Assembly: GCF_021228295.1 (NCBI RefSeq)
Contig: NZ_JAJQPD010000003.1
Span: 434,001-498,000 of the forward strand
Direction of reading: 5' to 3'
DNA length: 64,000 nucleotides
Source: Agromyces humatus
GTDB lineage: Bacteria; Actinomycetota; Actinomycetes; Actinomycetales; Microbacteriaceae
The first letter of the stretch is position 1; each line of letters opens with the position of its first letter. The notes under the pieces were generated by a model. The model was not told where the DNA came from. It did not search any database and saw nothing but the letters and a program-made list of their open reading frames with translations. Below are positions 38,213-45,489 of the stretch, in pieces. The translations under genes were made by a program, and so were the position numbers.

Positions 38213-39424
38213 GTGATCCTCTCCCCGCAGCATCCGCTCTCCTCCGGCCTCACTTCCGACTCGCGACTCGTGCGCGCCTATCGCGGCGAGCGCTCCGACA
38301 CGACACCCGTGTGGTTCATGCGACAGGCGGGCCGGTCGCTGCCCGAGTACCGCGACCTGCGCGTCGGCACGCGCATGCTCGACGCGTGCCTCGACCCGGC
38401 GATGGCGAGCGAGATCACGCTGCAGCCGGTGCGCCGCCACAAGGTCGACGCGGGCATCTTCTTCAGCGACATCGTCGTGCCGCTGAAGCTCGTCGGCGTC
38501 GACGTCGAGATCCAGCCGGGCCGCGGGCCCGTCTTCTCGAAGGGCTACGCGGATGCCGCTGCCGTCGCCGAGCTGACCGCGATCGACCCTGCGCACCTCG
38601 ACGAGACATCCGGCCCGATCACCGAGGCCGTGCAGCGCACGATCGCCGAACTCAACACGACCGCCGAGACGGGCGGGTCTCGAGACGCGTCCGACTCCGT
38701 CGGGCGCTCCTCGACCCACGGAGGCGCGACCCCGCTCATCGGGTTCGCGGGCGCGCCGTTCACCCTCGCCGCGTACCTCACCGAGGGCGGCCCCTCGAAA
38801 GATCACCTCGCAGCGCGCACCCTCATGCACGCCGACCCCGGCGCCTGGCGCGCGCTCATGGAGTGGACGGCCGAGCTCACCGGCCGCTTCCTGCGCACGC
38901 AGGTGCTGGCCGGGGCATCCGCCGCGCAGCTGTTCGACTCGTGGGCCGGCGCGCTCTCCCTCGCCGACTACGAGGCGCACGTCGCGCCCGCGTCGGCGCG
39001 CGCGCTGAGTTTCGTGCACGACCTCGAATACGAGACGACCCTTCGAGAGCCTCAGGACGGCGCGGATGCCTCGGGCGCGGCGATCTCGCGGGCCGTGCCG
39101 GTCGTGCACTTCGGTGTGGGCACCGGCGAGCTGCTCGCCGCCATGGGCGGCATCGGTGTCGACACCGTCGGCGTCGACTACCGCGTGCCGCTCGACGTCG
39201 CGTCGGCGCGGGTCGGCGCAGGCGTTCCGCTGCAGGGCAACCTCGACCCGGCGCTGCTCGCCGCCCCGTGGCCCGTGCTCGAGGCGGCGGTGCGCGAGGT
39301 GCTGCGCCGCGGCGCCGTCGCCCCCGCCCACGTGTTCAACCTCGGCCACGGCGTGCCGCCCGAGACCGACCCGACGGTGCTCACCCGCGTGGTCGAGCTC
39401 GTGCACGAGGCGGGCGCGGCGTGA
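38213..39424 (+). CDS. hemE: uroporphyrinogen decarboxylase
   Basis: A 403-residue HemE: converts uroporphyrinogen III to coproporphyrinogen III by four decarboxylations, in the cytosol. Signatures PVWFMRQAGRSLPEYRDLR and GFAGAPFTLAAYLTEGGPSKDH are intact, with the Asp of FFSDIVVPL. It is about 40-50 residues longer than typical (about 350) because of two insertions: residues about 150-170 (GGSRDASDSVGRSSTHGG), which is a repeat unit, and about 270-293 (EYETTLREPQDGADASG...). GTG 38213 gives the usual start (ILSPQHPLSSGLTSDSRLVRAY); ATG 38204 is the alternative. Its TGA overlaps the hemY GTG (GTGA), indicating coupling. Confidence 0.93.
   Translation: MILSPQHPLSSGLTSDSRLVRAYRGERSDTTPVWFMRQAGRSLPEYRDLRVGTRMLDACLDPAMASEITLQPVRRHKVDAGIFFSDIVVPLKLVGVDVEIQPGRGPVFSKGYADAAAVAELTAIDPAHLDETSGPITEAVQRTIAELNTTAETGGSRDASDSVGRSSTHGGATPLIGFAGAPFTLAAYLTEGGPSKDHLAARTLMHADPGAWRALMEWTAELTGRFLRTQVLAGASAAQLFDSWAGALSLADYEAHVAPASARALSFVHDLEYETTLREPQDGADASGAAISRAVPVVHFGVGTGELLAAMGGIGVDTVGVDYRVPLDVASARVGAGVPLQGNLDPALLAAPWPVLEAAVREVLRRGAVAPAHVFNLGHGVPPETDPTVLTRVVELVHEAGAA
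38676..38717. repeat. palindromic repeat unit inside hemE
   Basis: Left end GGTCTCGAGACG and right end GCTCCTCGACCC correspond, with a few changes, to the ends of the hemL and 78-165 units (GGTTTCGAGACG ... CTCCTCAACCC). It is read in frame within hemE. Confidence 0.75.
39039..39058. repeat. possible second repeat remnant inside hemE
   Basis: CCCTTCGAGAGCCTCAGGAC resembles, from memory, the widespread CCCTTCGACAGGCTCAGG-type bacterial repeat, with two differences. It lies in the second hemE insertion. Confidence 0.4.
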
Positions 39425-41070
39425 GCGACCTCCCTCAGCCCGAACCCGAGCCCGAACCCGACCAGGCGCCCGACCAGGCGCCCGACGAGTCTGCTCGTTC
39501 AGGGGATTTGCCGCGACACGCCGTCGGCGAGCCCCGAACACACCGCGTGTCGCAAGAATCCCCTGAACGAGCAACAGCGCGGGCCGACGTCGTGGTGGTC
39601 GGCGGCGGGGTCGCGGGCATGGTGGCCGCGCTCGAGTGTGCCAGGGTCGGCCTTCGAGTCACCGTGCTCGAACGCAGCGATGTGCTCGGCGGGTGCGTCG
39701 GGCGCATCGAGCTCGACGGCCTCACGCTCGACAGCGGCGCCGAGTCGTTCGCGACGCGCGGCGGCACGGTCGCCGAGCTGCTCGAGCGGCTCGGGCTCGC
39801 CGGCGACGTCGTCGACCCGAACCCCGCGGGCGCCTGGCTCACGATGCCCGGCCTCAACGGCACCGTCGATTCCGCGCCGCTGCCGAAGACCGGCATGCTC
39901 GGCATCCCCGCGAATCCGCTCGGCGACGATGTGCGTCGCATCATCGGATGGCGCGGCGCGAGCCGCGCCTACCTCGATCGGCTCATGCCGATCCTGACGA
40001 TCGGGCGCGCGCACAGCCTCGGCAAGCTCGTGCGCTCGCGCATGGGGGCTGCGGTGCTCGACCGGCTCGTCACGCCGATCTCGGCAGGCGTGTACTCGGC
40101 GAACCCCGACGACCTCGACCTCGCCGTGGTGGCGCCTGGACTCAATCAGGCGATGACGCGCATGGGTTCGCTCTCGGGCGGAGTCGCCGATCTCATCGAG
40201 GAGCGCAAGGCCGGGGGCGCCGTCCGCGGCATCCGCGGCGGCATGCACCGGCTGGTCGACGCACTCGTCGCGGAACTCGCACGCTTCGACGTCACGGTCA
40301 TCACGAGTGCCGAGGTCACCGGCCTGACACGTGTGCAGGTTGCGGCGCCCGCGGGCGAGGCGAACGGCGGTGCGGTCGAGGTCTGGCGCGTGACGGCGGT
40401 GCCCAGCGAGGATGACCCTGATGTCGAGCCGGCCGCTATCGAACTCACCGCGATCGACGTCGTGCTCGCCGCACCGGCCCACACCTCGCTCGGACTGATC
40501 GGGGAGGCCGTCGACAGCTGGCAGTCGGCCGACGAATGGCCGGCAGCGGCATCCGTCGAACTCGTGACCCTCGTGGTCGACGCACCCGCGCTCGCCGCAG
40601 CGCCGCGCGGAACCGGCGCGCTCGTCGCCGTCGGAACGCCCGGCGTCACCGCGAAGGCGCTCACCCACTCGAGCGCGAAGTGGGCGTGGCTCGCCGAGGC
40701 AGCCGGCGACCGCCAGGTCGTGCGCCTCTCGTACGGCCGCGCAGGAGCGTCGAACCCGCTCGATGGCCGCACCGACGACGAGGTCGCGGCGCTCGCGCTC
40801 GCCGACGCCTCCGCGATCCTCGGCGTCGACCTCGATGCACGGATGCTGCGTGCCTCAGGCCGCACCGCGTGGCGAGACGCGCTCTCGCACGCCACGATCG
40901 GGCAGCGCGACCGCGTTCGCGCCCTCGAAGACGCCGTCGCAGCCGAACCGGGCATTGAGATCACCGGATCGTGGGTCGCGGGCACCGGGCTCGCGTCGGT
41001 GGTGCCGCACGCGCTCGAGGCCGCACACCGCATCCGGCACCGTCGGGTCACGGCCGACGGGGTCGCGTAG
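39421..41070 (+). CDS. hemY: coproporphyrinogen III oxidase, HemY/CgoX type
   Basis: A 549-residue FAD enzyme. From about residue 60: FAD motif VVVVGGGVAGMVAALECARVG, the second conserved LDSGAESFATRGG, and C-terminal GSWVAGTGLASVVPHALEAAH that closes the FAD site. Because the locus also encodes ChdC, it most likely oxidises coproporphyrinogen III to coproporphyrin III (CgoX role) and not protoporphyrinogen IX; that is from family knowledge. The first about 58 residues are an unusual Pro/Glu/Asp-rich extension containing a translated 84-bp palindrome. GTG 39421 overlaps the hemE stop. A later start near residue 57 has no ATG/GTG with a ribosome site. Confidence 0.9.
   Translation: MSDLPQPEPEPEPDQAPDQAPDESARSGDLPRHAVGEPRTHRVSQESPERATARADVVVVGGGVAGMVAALECARVGLRVTVLERSDVLGGCVGRIELDGLTLDSGAESFATRGGTVAELLERLGLAGDVVDPNPAGAWLTMPGLNGTVDSAPLPKTGMLGIPANPLGDDVRRIIGWRGASRAYLDRLMPILTIGRAHSLGKLVRSRMGAAVLDRLVTPISAGVYSANPDDLDLAVVAPGLNQAMTRMGSLSGGVADLIEERKAGGAVRGIRGGMHRLVDALVAELARFDVTVITSAEVTGLTRVQVAAPAGEANGGAVEVWRVTAVPSEDDPDVEPAAIELTAIDVVLAAPAHTSLGLIGEAVDSWQSADEWPAAASVELVTLVVDAPALAAAPRGTGALVAVGTPGVTAKALTHSSAKWAWLAEAAGDRQVVRLSYGRAGASNPLDGRTDDEVAALALADASAILGVDLDARMLRASGRTAWRDALSHATIGQRDRVRALEDAVAAEPGIEITGSWVAGTGLASVVPHALEAAHRIRHRRVTADGVA
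39492..39573. repeat. long palindrome inside hemY 5' coding region
   Basis: Arms 39492-39508 (TGCTCGTTCAGGGGATT) and 39557-39573 are a perfect 17-bp inverted repeat. An inner 8-bp arm GCGACACG (39513-39520) pairs with 39546-39553, leaving a 25-nt loop. It is translated as part of the HemY extension. Confidence 0.9.
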
Positions 41071-41667
41071 TCACGGCGCGCTCCTCGACGCCCGAACGCC
41101 CGAGAGGTGTATCCGCCGGTACACGGTGACCAGCACCCCGTCGCCGTAGCTCGTCGCGTCGGTCAGCTCCCACGAGCTCTTGTCGGGCGTCTCACCCCAC
41201 AGCCGTCGCCCCTGACCGAGGATCACCGGGAACGACATGAGGCGGATCTCGTCGACGAGGTCGTGCGCGATGAGCGACTGCGCGAGGCGGATGCTGCCGG
41301 GCACCGAGATCTCGCCCTCGACGTCGCGCTTGAGGCGCGCGACCTCGTCGACGAGGTCGCCCGAGAGCACGGTCGTGTTGTTCCAGGTGGGCGTCGTGAG
41401 CGTGCTCGAGACCACGTACTTCGGCATCCCGTTGTACTTGTCGGCGAGTTCGCCCTCGTACTGCGGCCACGCGCCGGCGAACCCCTCGTACGTGACCCGG
41501 CCGAGCAGCAGGACGGCAGCCCCGAGCGCCTCCTCCTCCTTGAACCGCTCCCCGTCGGGGCCGCGATCGAACTCGAAGCTCCAGTTCGGGTACGTGAAGT
41601 CCTCGCCACCCGGTGCCTCGACGACGCCGTCGAGCGAGATGAACTCGGTGACCACGATGCGTCCCAC
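41071..41667 (-). CDS. dihydrofolate reductase-family (RibD_C) protein
   Basis: A 198-residue RibD_C/DHFR-like reductase. N-terminal GRIVVTEFISLDGVVEAPGG, central LLLGRVTYEGFAGAWP, KYVVSSTL, and SVPGSIRLAQSLIAHDLVDEIRLMSFPVILGQGRRLWG are family hallmarks; these bind NADPH. True folate function is unlikely, since this subfamily (YyaP/YwjB-like) has unknown substrates. GTG 41667 starts 2 nt after the TGA of the upstream hydrolase gene, so the two are co-transcribed. Its TAG-proximal end abuts the hemY stop without a gap. Confidence 0.88.
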   Translation of the reverse strand: MGRIVVTEFISLDGVVEAPGGEDFTYPNWSFEFDRGPDGERFKEEEALGAAVLLLGRVTYEGFAGAWPQYEGELADKYNGMPKYVVSSTLTTPTWNNTTVLSGDLVDEVARLKRDVEGEISVPGSIRLAQSLIAHDLVDEIRLMSFPVILGQGRRLWGETPDKSSWELTDATSYGDGVLVTVYRRIHLSGVRASRSAP

Positions 41668-41669
41668 GG

Positions 41670-42524
41670 TCAGGCCGCCTCGATGAACGCGCTGAGCTCG
41701 GGAGCGAGCACGTCGGCCGTGGTGCCGTGGTTCTCGCCCGGCACCGCGCGCAGGGTGGCGGTCGGCAGCGCTGCCGCGACCGCTTGGGCGCCGGTGGCGA
41801 GGAACGGCCACGTTCCGGTGCCGTGCATGACCAGCACGGGCACGTCGACCCGGTTCCAGCGGACGGTGTTCAACGGCTCGCCCGACATGGCGTCGCCGAT
41901 GTTGCGCCCGTCGTAGGCGATCGTATGGGCGACCGCCTCGAGTCCCGGCCACATCTCGCTCGACCGCATGCCGGCGACGAACTCGTCGGGCATCAGCACG
42001 GCGGCGGTGAGGAAGAGTTCGGCTGCGTCGCCGGGGCGTCCGGCGGCGATCGCCGCATCGAGCCGTTCGACGTAGTCGTCTGGCAACGGCGGACGCGAGT
42101 CGTCCACGACCGCGGGCGGTTCGAAGAGGGCGAGGCGAGCGATCGGCACGCCGGCCTGCGCCGCGTTCAGCGCGAGGAATCCGCCCGACGACCAGGCGAA
42201 CACCGTGGCCGGTCGCCCGCGGGCCGGGCCGGCGATGATCGCCGCGAGGTCTTCGAGTTCGCGTTCCACCGCATACGGCGCGGTGTCGCCGCTCTCGCCC
42301 CGGCCGCGCCGGTCGTAATTGATCACCCGGAATCGTGCGGCGAGCAGGTCTGCGGTCGCCGCATTCTCGGGGGTGGTGGCGCGGTACGCTGTCGCGCCGT
42401 CGATGATGACGATCGGGTCGCCGTCACCCCACGCCGTGTAGGCGATGGTGGTGCCGTCGGCCGACGTGACTGTTCCGTGATCCATGGTGAGCGGTCCGTT
42501 CGTCTCGAGTGCGGTGGCCATCAC
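41670..42524 (-). CDS. alpha/beta hydrolase
   Basis: A 284-residue alpha/beta hydrolase with YDRRGRGESGD, nucleophile Ser in AWSSGG (the first Gly of GxSxG is Ala, as often in this subgroup), VLVMHGTGTWPF, and catalytic His in GENHGTTADVL. The acid expected after HGTGT is not clear. Substrate unknown. It lies between an AraC-family regulator (15 bp upstream) and the DHFR-like gene (2 bp downstream), so a three-gene operon is likely. Start at GTG 42524 or ATG 42521; no ribosome site is evident, again suggesting coupling. Confidence 0.85.
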   Translation of the reverse strand: MMATALETNGPLTMDHGTVTSADGTTIAYTAWGDGDPIVIIDGATAYRATTPENAATADLLAARFRVINYDRRGRGESGDTAPYAVERELEDLAAIIAGPARGRPATVFAWSSGGFLALNAAQAGVPIARLALFEPPAVVDDSRPPLPDDYVERLDAAIAAGRPGDAAELFLTAAVLMPDEFVAGMRSSEMWPGLEAVAHTIAYDGRNIGDAMSGEPLNTVRWNRVDVPVLVMHGTGTWPFLATGAQAVAAALPTATLRAVPGENHGTTADVLAPELSAFIEAA

Positions 42525-42539
42525 CGCGACGACTTCAGG

Positions 42540-43262
42540 CTATGAAGCCGCGGGATCCTCGGGCTTGTACAGAAGCGACAGGGGGTCGGCTGTGGGCTGC
42601 GGTCGCTGCAGCTGGGTCGCGGTGCGGCCGATGAACCGCTGCAGGGCCCGCGCCAGATGCGGCTGGTCGTAGAAGCCGAGCCGATGCACGACGTCGAGCG
42701 GGGCGAGGCCCTCGGCGAGCAGCAGCGCTGCCTGGCGGGCCCGGTCGATCTGCCGGATCGCCCCCTGTGTGAGGCCGGTCGCGGTCGCCACTCGTCGTTG
42801 CACCGAACGGGATCCGACCCGGGCCGCACCGCCCCAGACGACATCATCGACGAGGGGGTCGCGGGTGAGCACGCCGGCTCGTACGAGCTTCTGCACGAAC
42901 TGCTCGGCGTTGTCGAAGTCGGGAATGTGCCACGCCTCGCCACGAAGCACGAAGCGGCCGTCGGACACGTGGGCGCTCTCGATGCCGCGGTCGACGATTC
43001 CCGCGATCGGCAGATGCGGCATCGAAGCGCCGTGGGCGAACGTGATTCCGAAGGAGTCGGACTCGCCGTCGACCTCGGCGCGGGAGGCGGCCGTCTCGGG
43101 CCCGCGAGCCCCGGCGTGGACGACGCCGTCCTCCTCCCAGAACACCAGTTCCCAGTTCGAGGTGGCGATCGACGTCATGGTCTCGGCGCCCGAGGCGCGA
43201 CCCCGCCAGACGCGGGTCACGTAGGGCGAGTCCGAGCCTCGGTGCTCACTCTCGATCGACAT
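42540..43262 (-). CDS. AraC-family regulator
   Basis: A 240-residue regulator with a C-terminal AraC HTH domain (QGAIRQIDRARQAALLLAEGLAPLDVVHRLGFYDQPHLARALQRFIG), containing the conserved second-helix GFYDQPHLARALQRF. The N-terminal about 130 residues (TRVWRGRASGAETMTSIATSNWELVFW) match the DUF6597-like sensor of AraC proteins. First gene of the operon with hydrolase and reductase; probably controls it. Start at ATG 43262 is preceded by GAGG; ATG 43274 is also possible. Confidence 0.85.
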   Translation of the reverse strand: MSIESEHRGSDSPYVTRVWRGRASGAETMTSIATSNWELVFWEEDGVVHAGARGPETAASRAEVDGESDSFGITFAHGASMPHLPIAGIVDRGIESAHVSDGRFVLRGEAWHIPDFDNAEQFVQKLVRAGVLTRDPLVDDVVWGGAARVGSRSVQRRVATATGLTQGAIRQIDRARQAALLLAEGLAPLDVVHRLGFYDQPHLARALQRFIGRTATQLQRPQPTADPLSLLYKPEDPAAS

Positions 43263-43409
43263 GTCGCGCCTCATCCACGGCCGGCGGGTTGACCACGGCC
43301 ACATCCTGTCACGACCGGTCGGTTTCCGCGTCGGAAGCCGGCTCAGCGATGCGTGCGACCCGGCCCTCCGCATCGCATAGCCGAAACGGAATATTTCGCA
43401 GCAACCCCC

Positions 43410-43437
43410 TTGCGCCGCTTGGCCCGGGGTCTACGCT
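43410..43437 (+). promoter_or_regulatory. promoter of the small envelope-protein operon
   Basis: TTGCGC (43410-43415), 16-bp spacer, TACGCT (43432-43437). Predicted start about 43444 gives a leader of about 36 nt with GGGGGAGATGGGG before ATG 43480. Confidence 0.5.
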
Positions 43438-43479
43438 GGAACAGTCGCTGTGATGAGCACAGGGGGAGATGGGGTGCAC

Positions 43480-43929
43480 ATGAAGGGCAAGATCCTCTTC
43501 GTCGTCGGACTCGGCGTCGGGTACGTGCTCGGCACTCGAGCCGGCCGCGAGCGCTACGAGCAGATCAAGCGCGCGGCCGAGGGCGTGTGGAACACGCCCA
43601 CCGTGCAACAGGGCGTCGGCACGGTGAAGGACTTCGCCGCGAGCAAGGTCGGCGACCTCTCCGACACCGTGCTCGACGGCGTCAAGTCGTTCATCGGCAA
43701 CACCGTGCGCGGCTCCGGCGCCACGAAGACCGACGTGAGCAGCGCCGCGAAGTCGGCGAAGCAGGGGGTGGCCAAGAGCGCTCGTGCCGCGAAGTCCGCA
43801 GTCGACACCGCCGCCGATGCGCTCGACGACGTGATCGACCAGACCGCCGAGACCGCGGCGAGCGCGGCGAAGCCGGCCACGAAGCGCAGTACGCCGCGCG
43901 GCGCGAAGCCCGCGGCATCCGATTCCTGA
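43480..43929 (+). CDS. small membrane-anchored protein, YtxH-like N-terminus
   Basis: A 149-residue protein: short N-terminal hydrophobic segment with glycine zipper (ILFVVGLGVGYVLGTRAGRERYEQI), then a long Ala/Lys/Asp-rich amphipathic helix (SSAAKSAKQGVAKSARAAKSAVDTAADALDDVIDQTAE) of coiled-coil or LEA-like character. This N-terminus is shared with YtxH-like stress proteins. It is followed within 18 bp by the Holin-X and DUF3618 genes, a conserved actinobacterial trio of unknown, probably envelope-related, function. ATG 43480 has a strong purine-rich ribosome site. Confidence 0.78.
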   Translation: MKGKILFVVGLGVGYVLGTRAGRERYEQIKRAAEGVWNTPTVQQGVGTVKDFAASKVGDLSDTVLDGVKSFIGNTVRGSGATKTDVSSAAKSAKQGVAKSARAAKSAVDTAADALDDVIDQTAETAASAAKPATKRSTPRGAKPAASDS

Positions 43930-43947
43930 GAACGAGGTGATCACGCG

Positions 43948-44355
43948 ATGGCCGCACCGACGAACGACGAGCGCTCGCTCTTCACGCTGATCGGCGAACT
44001 GCCGAACACCGTCTCGAACCTCGTCCGCGCCGAGATCGACCAGATCAAGGCAGAGCTCAGCTACAAGGCCAAGCATTTCGGCATCGGCGCGGGCCTCGCC
44101 GCGGGTGCCGCCGTCGTGGGCGTGTTCCTGCTCTTCACGCTCATCGTCGCGGCGATCTTCGCGCTCGCGCTCGTGATGCCGGGGTGGGCCGCCGCGCTCA
44201 CCGTGTCGGGCATCCTCCTGCTCATCATCGTCGTGCTGCTGTGGATCGCCTTCGTCAGCTTCAAGCGCGGCGCCGAGCCGCTCGAATCGGTCGAGAGCAT
44301 CAAGGCCGACCTCGACGCCCTGAAGGGAACGGGTGACTATGACCGCCGCTACTGA
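43948..44355 (+). CDS. Holin-X family (actinobacterial putative holin) membrane protein
   Basis: A 135-residue protein of the phage_holin_3_6/Actinobacterial Holin-X family. LPNTVSNLVRAEIDQIKAEL is the typical amphipathic N-terminus, followed by two transmembrane helices (GIGAGLAAGAAVVGVFLLFTLIVAAIF and AALTVSGILLLIIVVLLWIAFV). Despite the name, there is no phage context and the gene is a chromosomal housekeeping neighbour in many actinobacteria. Its end overlaps the DUF3618 gene by 17 nt. Confidence 0.88.
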   Translation: MAAPTNDERSLFTLIGELPNTVSNLVRAEIDQIKAELSYKAKHFGIGAGLAAGAAVVGVFLLFTLIVAAIFALALVMPGWAAALTVSGILLLIIVVLLWIAFVSFKRGAEPLESVESIKADLDALKGTGDYDRRY

Positions 44356-44653
44356 CGCCACGGCCCCCCGCCCCAGCGGCCGCAACGCGAAGGCGCGCGA
44401 GCGCAACCTCTCCCGGGTGCAGGCGCGGGTCGCGTCGCAGCAGGCGCGCGCCGACTTCGCCACCACGCTGAACGCGCTCGAAGACAAGCTCAACGTGCCC
44501 AAGCAGGTCGGCATCCGCGTCGACCGCGCGAAGACCTCGCTGCGCGCGTTCTACGACGAGCAGCCGGGCCCCGCGATCGCGGCGGCCGTCGGCATCGTCG
44601 CCGCCGTCGGGGTGGGCGTGTGGCTCATCGTGCGGGCGACCGTCAAGGATTGA
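44339..44653 (+). CDS. DUF3618 family protein
   Basis: A 104-residue protein: DUF3618 helix (QARADFATTLNALEDKLNVPKQVG) and a single C-terminal transmembrane helix (AIAAAVGIVAAVGVGVWLIV). Function unknown; nearly always next to Holin-X genes. The ATG at 44339 with AAGGGA 10 nt upstream is preferred to GTG 44333. The 3' spacing to the GntR gene is 29 bp. Confidence 0.87.
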   Translation: MTAATDATAPRPSGRNAKARERNLSRVQARVASQQARADFATTLNALEDKLNVPKQVGIRVDRAKTSLRAFYDEQPGPAIAAAVGIVAAVGVGVWLIVRATVKD

Positions 44654-44682
44654 CCCCGGGTTCCACCAGAGCGGATGTCCCG

Positions 44683-45456
44683 ATGCCCACGTCTCGCACC
44701 GCCGAGGCCGCCGCGACCGCCGCGGCCTCGACCGCAGCCGCCGCGACCGCGGTCGACCGGGTCGCTGCGGCGGTGCGCGCCGACATCCTGAGCGGGATCC
44801 TCGCCCCCGGCGAGCCGCTGCGCGAGGAGGCCGCCGCCATTCGGTACGACGTGTCGCGTCACACCGTGCGTGCGGCATTCCAGCGTCTCGTCGCCGAGCG
44901 CCTCGCGGTCGCCGAGACGTTCCGGGGCGTACGCGTCGCGAGCTTCGGTCGCGACGAGGTGATCGCGCTGCAGCAACTGCGCGCCGCGCTCGAGGTCGAG
45001 GCCGTGCGCATCGCGGGCGAGCGCTTCGGCGGCGACTGGCCCGACGACGCGCTCGCGCCCGCCCGCGCGGCCCTCGGGCGTCTCGCGCGCCTCGCCGCCG
45101 ACAACCCCCATACCCCCACCGAGTTGCCCGAATCGACTCAGAGTCGGGCAACGCGAGATGCGGTGGGCAGCTTCGCCGGCGGTGCCCACCCCGAGGTCGA
45201 CTGGCTCGAGGTCGAGCGCGCGCACGCCGACTTCCATCGGGCCCTGGTCGCGACATCCGACAGCCCTCGCATCATCGAGGCGCACGCGGCACTGGGCAGC
45301 GAGTTGCTGCTCTTCCTGCTGCACGTGCGCCCGCACTACACGATCGACACCCTCATCGAGGAGCACCGCGCCCTGCTCGACGAACTGCCCACACGCGGCG
45401 GCGACGCCGTGCGCGAGCACCTCGAGCACTCCACGAGACTCCTCATCGACGCCTGA
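44683..45456 (+). CDS. GntR/FadR-family (FCD) transcriptional regulator
   Basis: A 257-residue regulator: GntR winged helix (VRADILSGILAPGEPLREEAAA, RHTVRAAFQRLVAERLAVAETFRGVRVA) and an FCD effector domain with metal/ligand residues (HADFHRALVATSD, EEHRALLDEL, HLEHS). Within the FCD domain, residues about 143-162 (TPTELPESTQSRATRDAVGS) are encoded by a 53-bp palindrome and are not expected in the family, so an effector loop may be disrupted or extended. Ala-rich N-terminal tail. It may control the adjacent methyltransferase gene or itself. Confidence 0.87.
   Translation: MPTSRTAEAAATAAASTAAAATAVDRVAAAVRADILSGILAPGEPLREEAAAIRYDVSRHTVRAAFQRLVAERLAVAETFRGVRVASFGRDEVIALQQLRAALEVEAVRIAGERFGGDWPDDALAPARAALGRLARLAADNPHTPTELPESTQSRATRDAVGSFAGGAHPEVDWLEVERAHADFHRALVATSDSPRIIEAHAALGSELLLFLLHVRPHYTIDTLIEEHRALLDELPTRGGDAVREHLEHSTRLLIDA
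45115..45167. repeat. imperfect palindrome inside GntR-family gene
   Basis: Inner arms GTTGCCCGA (45123-45131) and TCGGGCAAC (45144-45152) around 12 nt; outer arms CCCACCG (45115-45121) and CGGTGGG (45161-45167). It is read in frame. Confidence 0.85.
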
Positions 45457-45489
45457 CGCACGCGCCGGGCCGCATGGAAGGAGCCGTCG

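Noticed and set aside
39421..41070. Protoporphyrinogen IX oxidase assignment for HemY
   Set aside because: The presence of chdC in the same locus favours coproporphyrinogen oxidation; no protoporphyrin-route ferrochelatase context is seen.
43948..44355. Holin-X gene as evidence of a prophage
   Set aside because: No integrase, terminase, capsid or lysin is present; this family is chromosomal in most actinobacteria.
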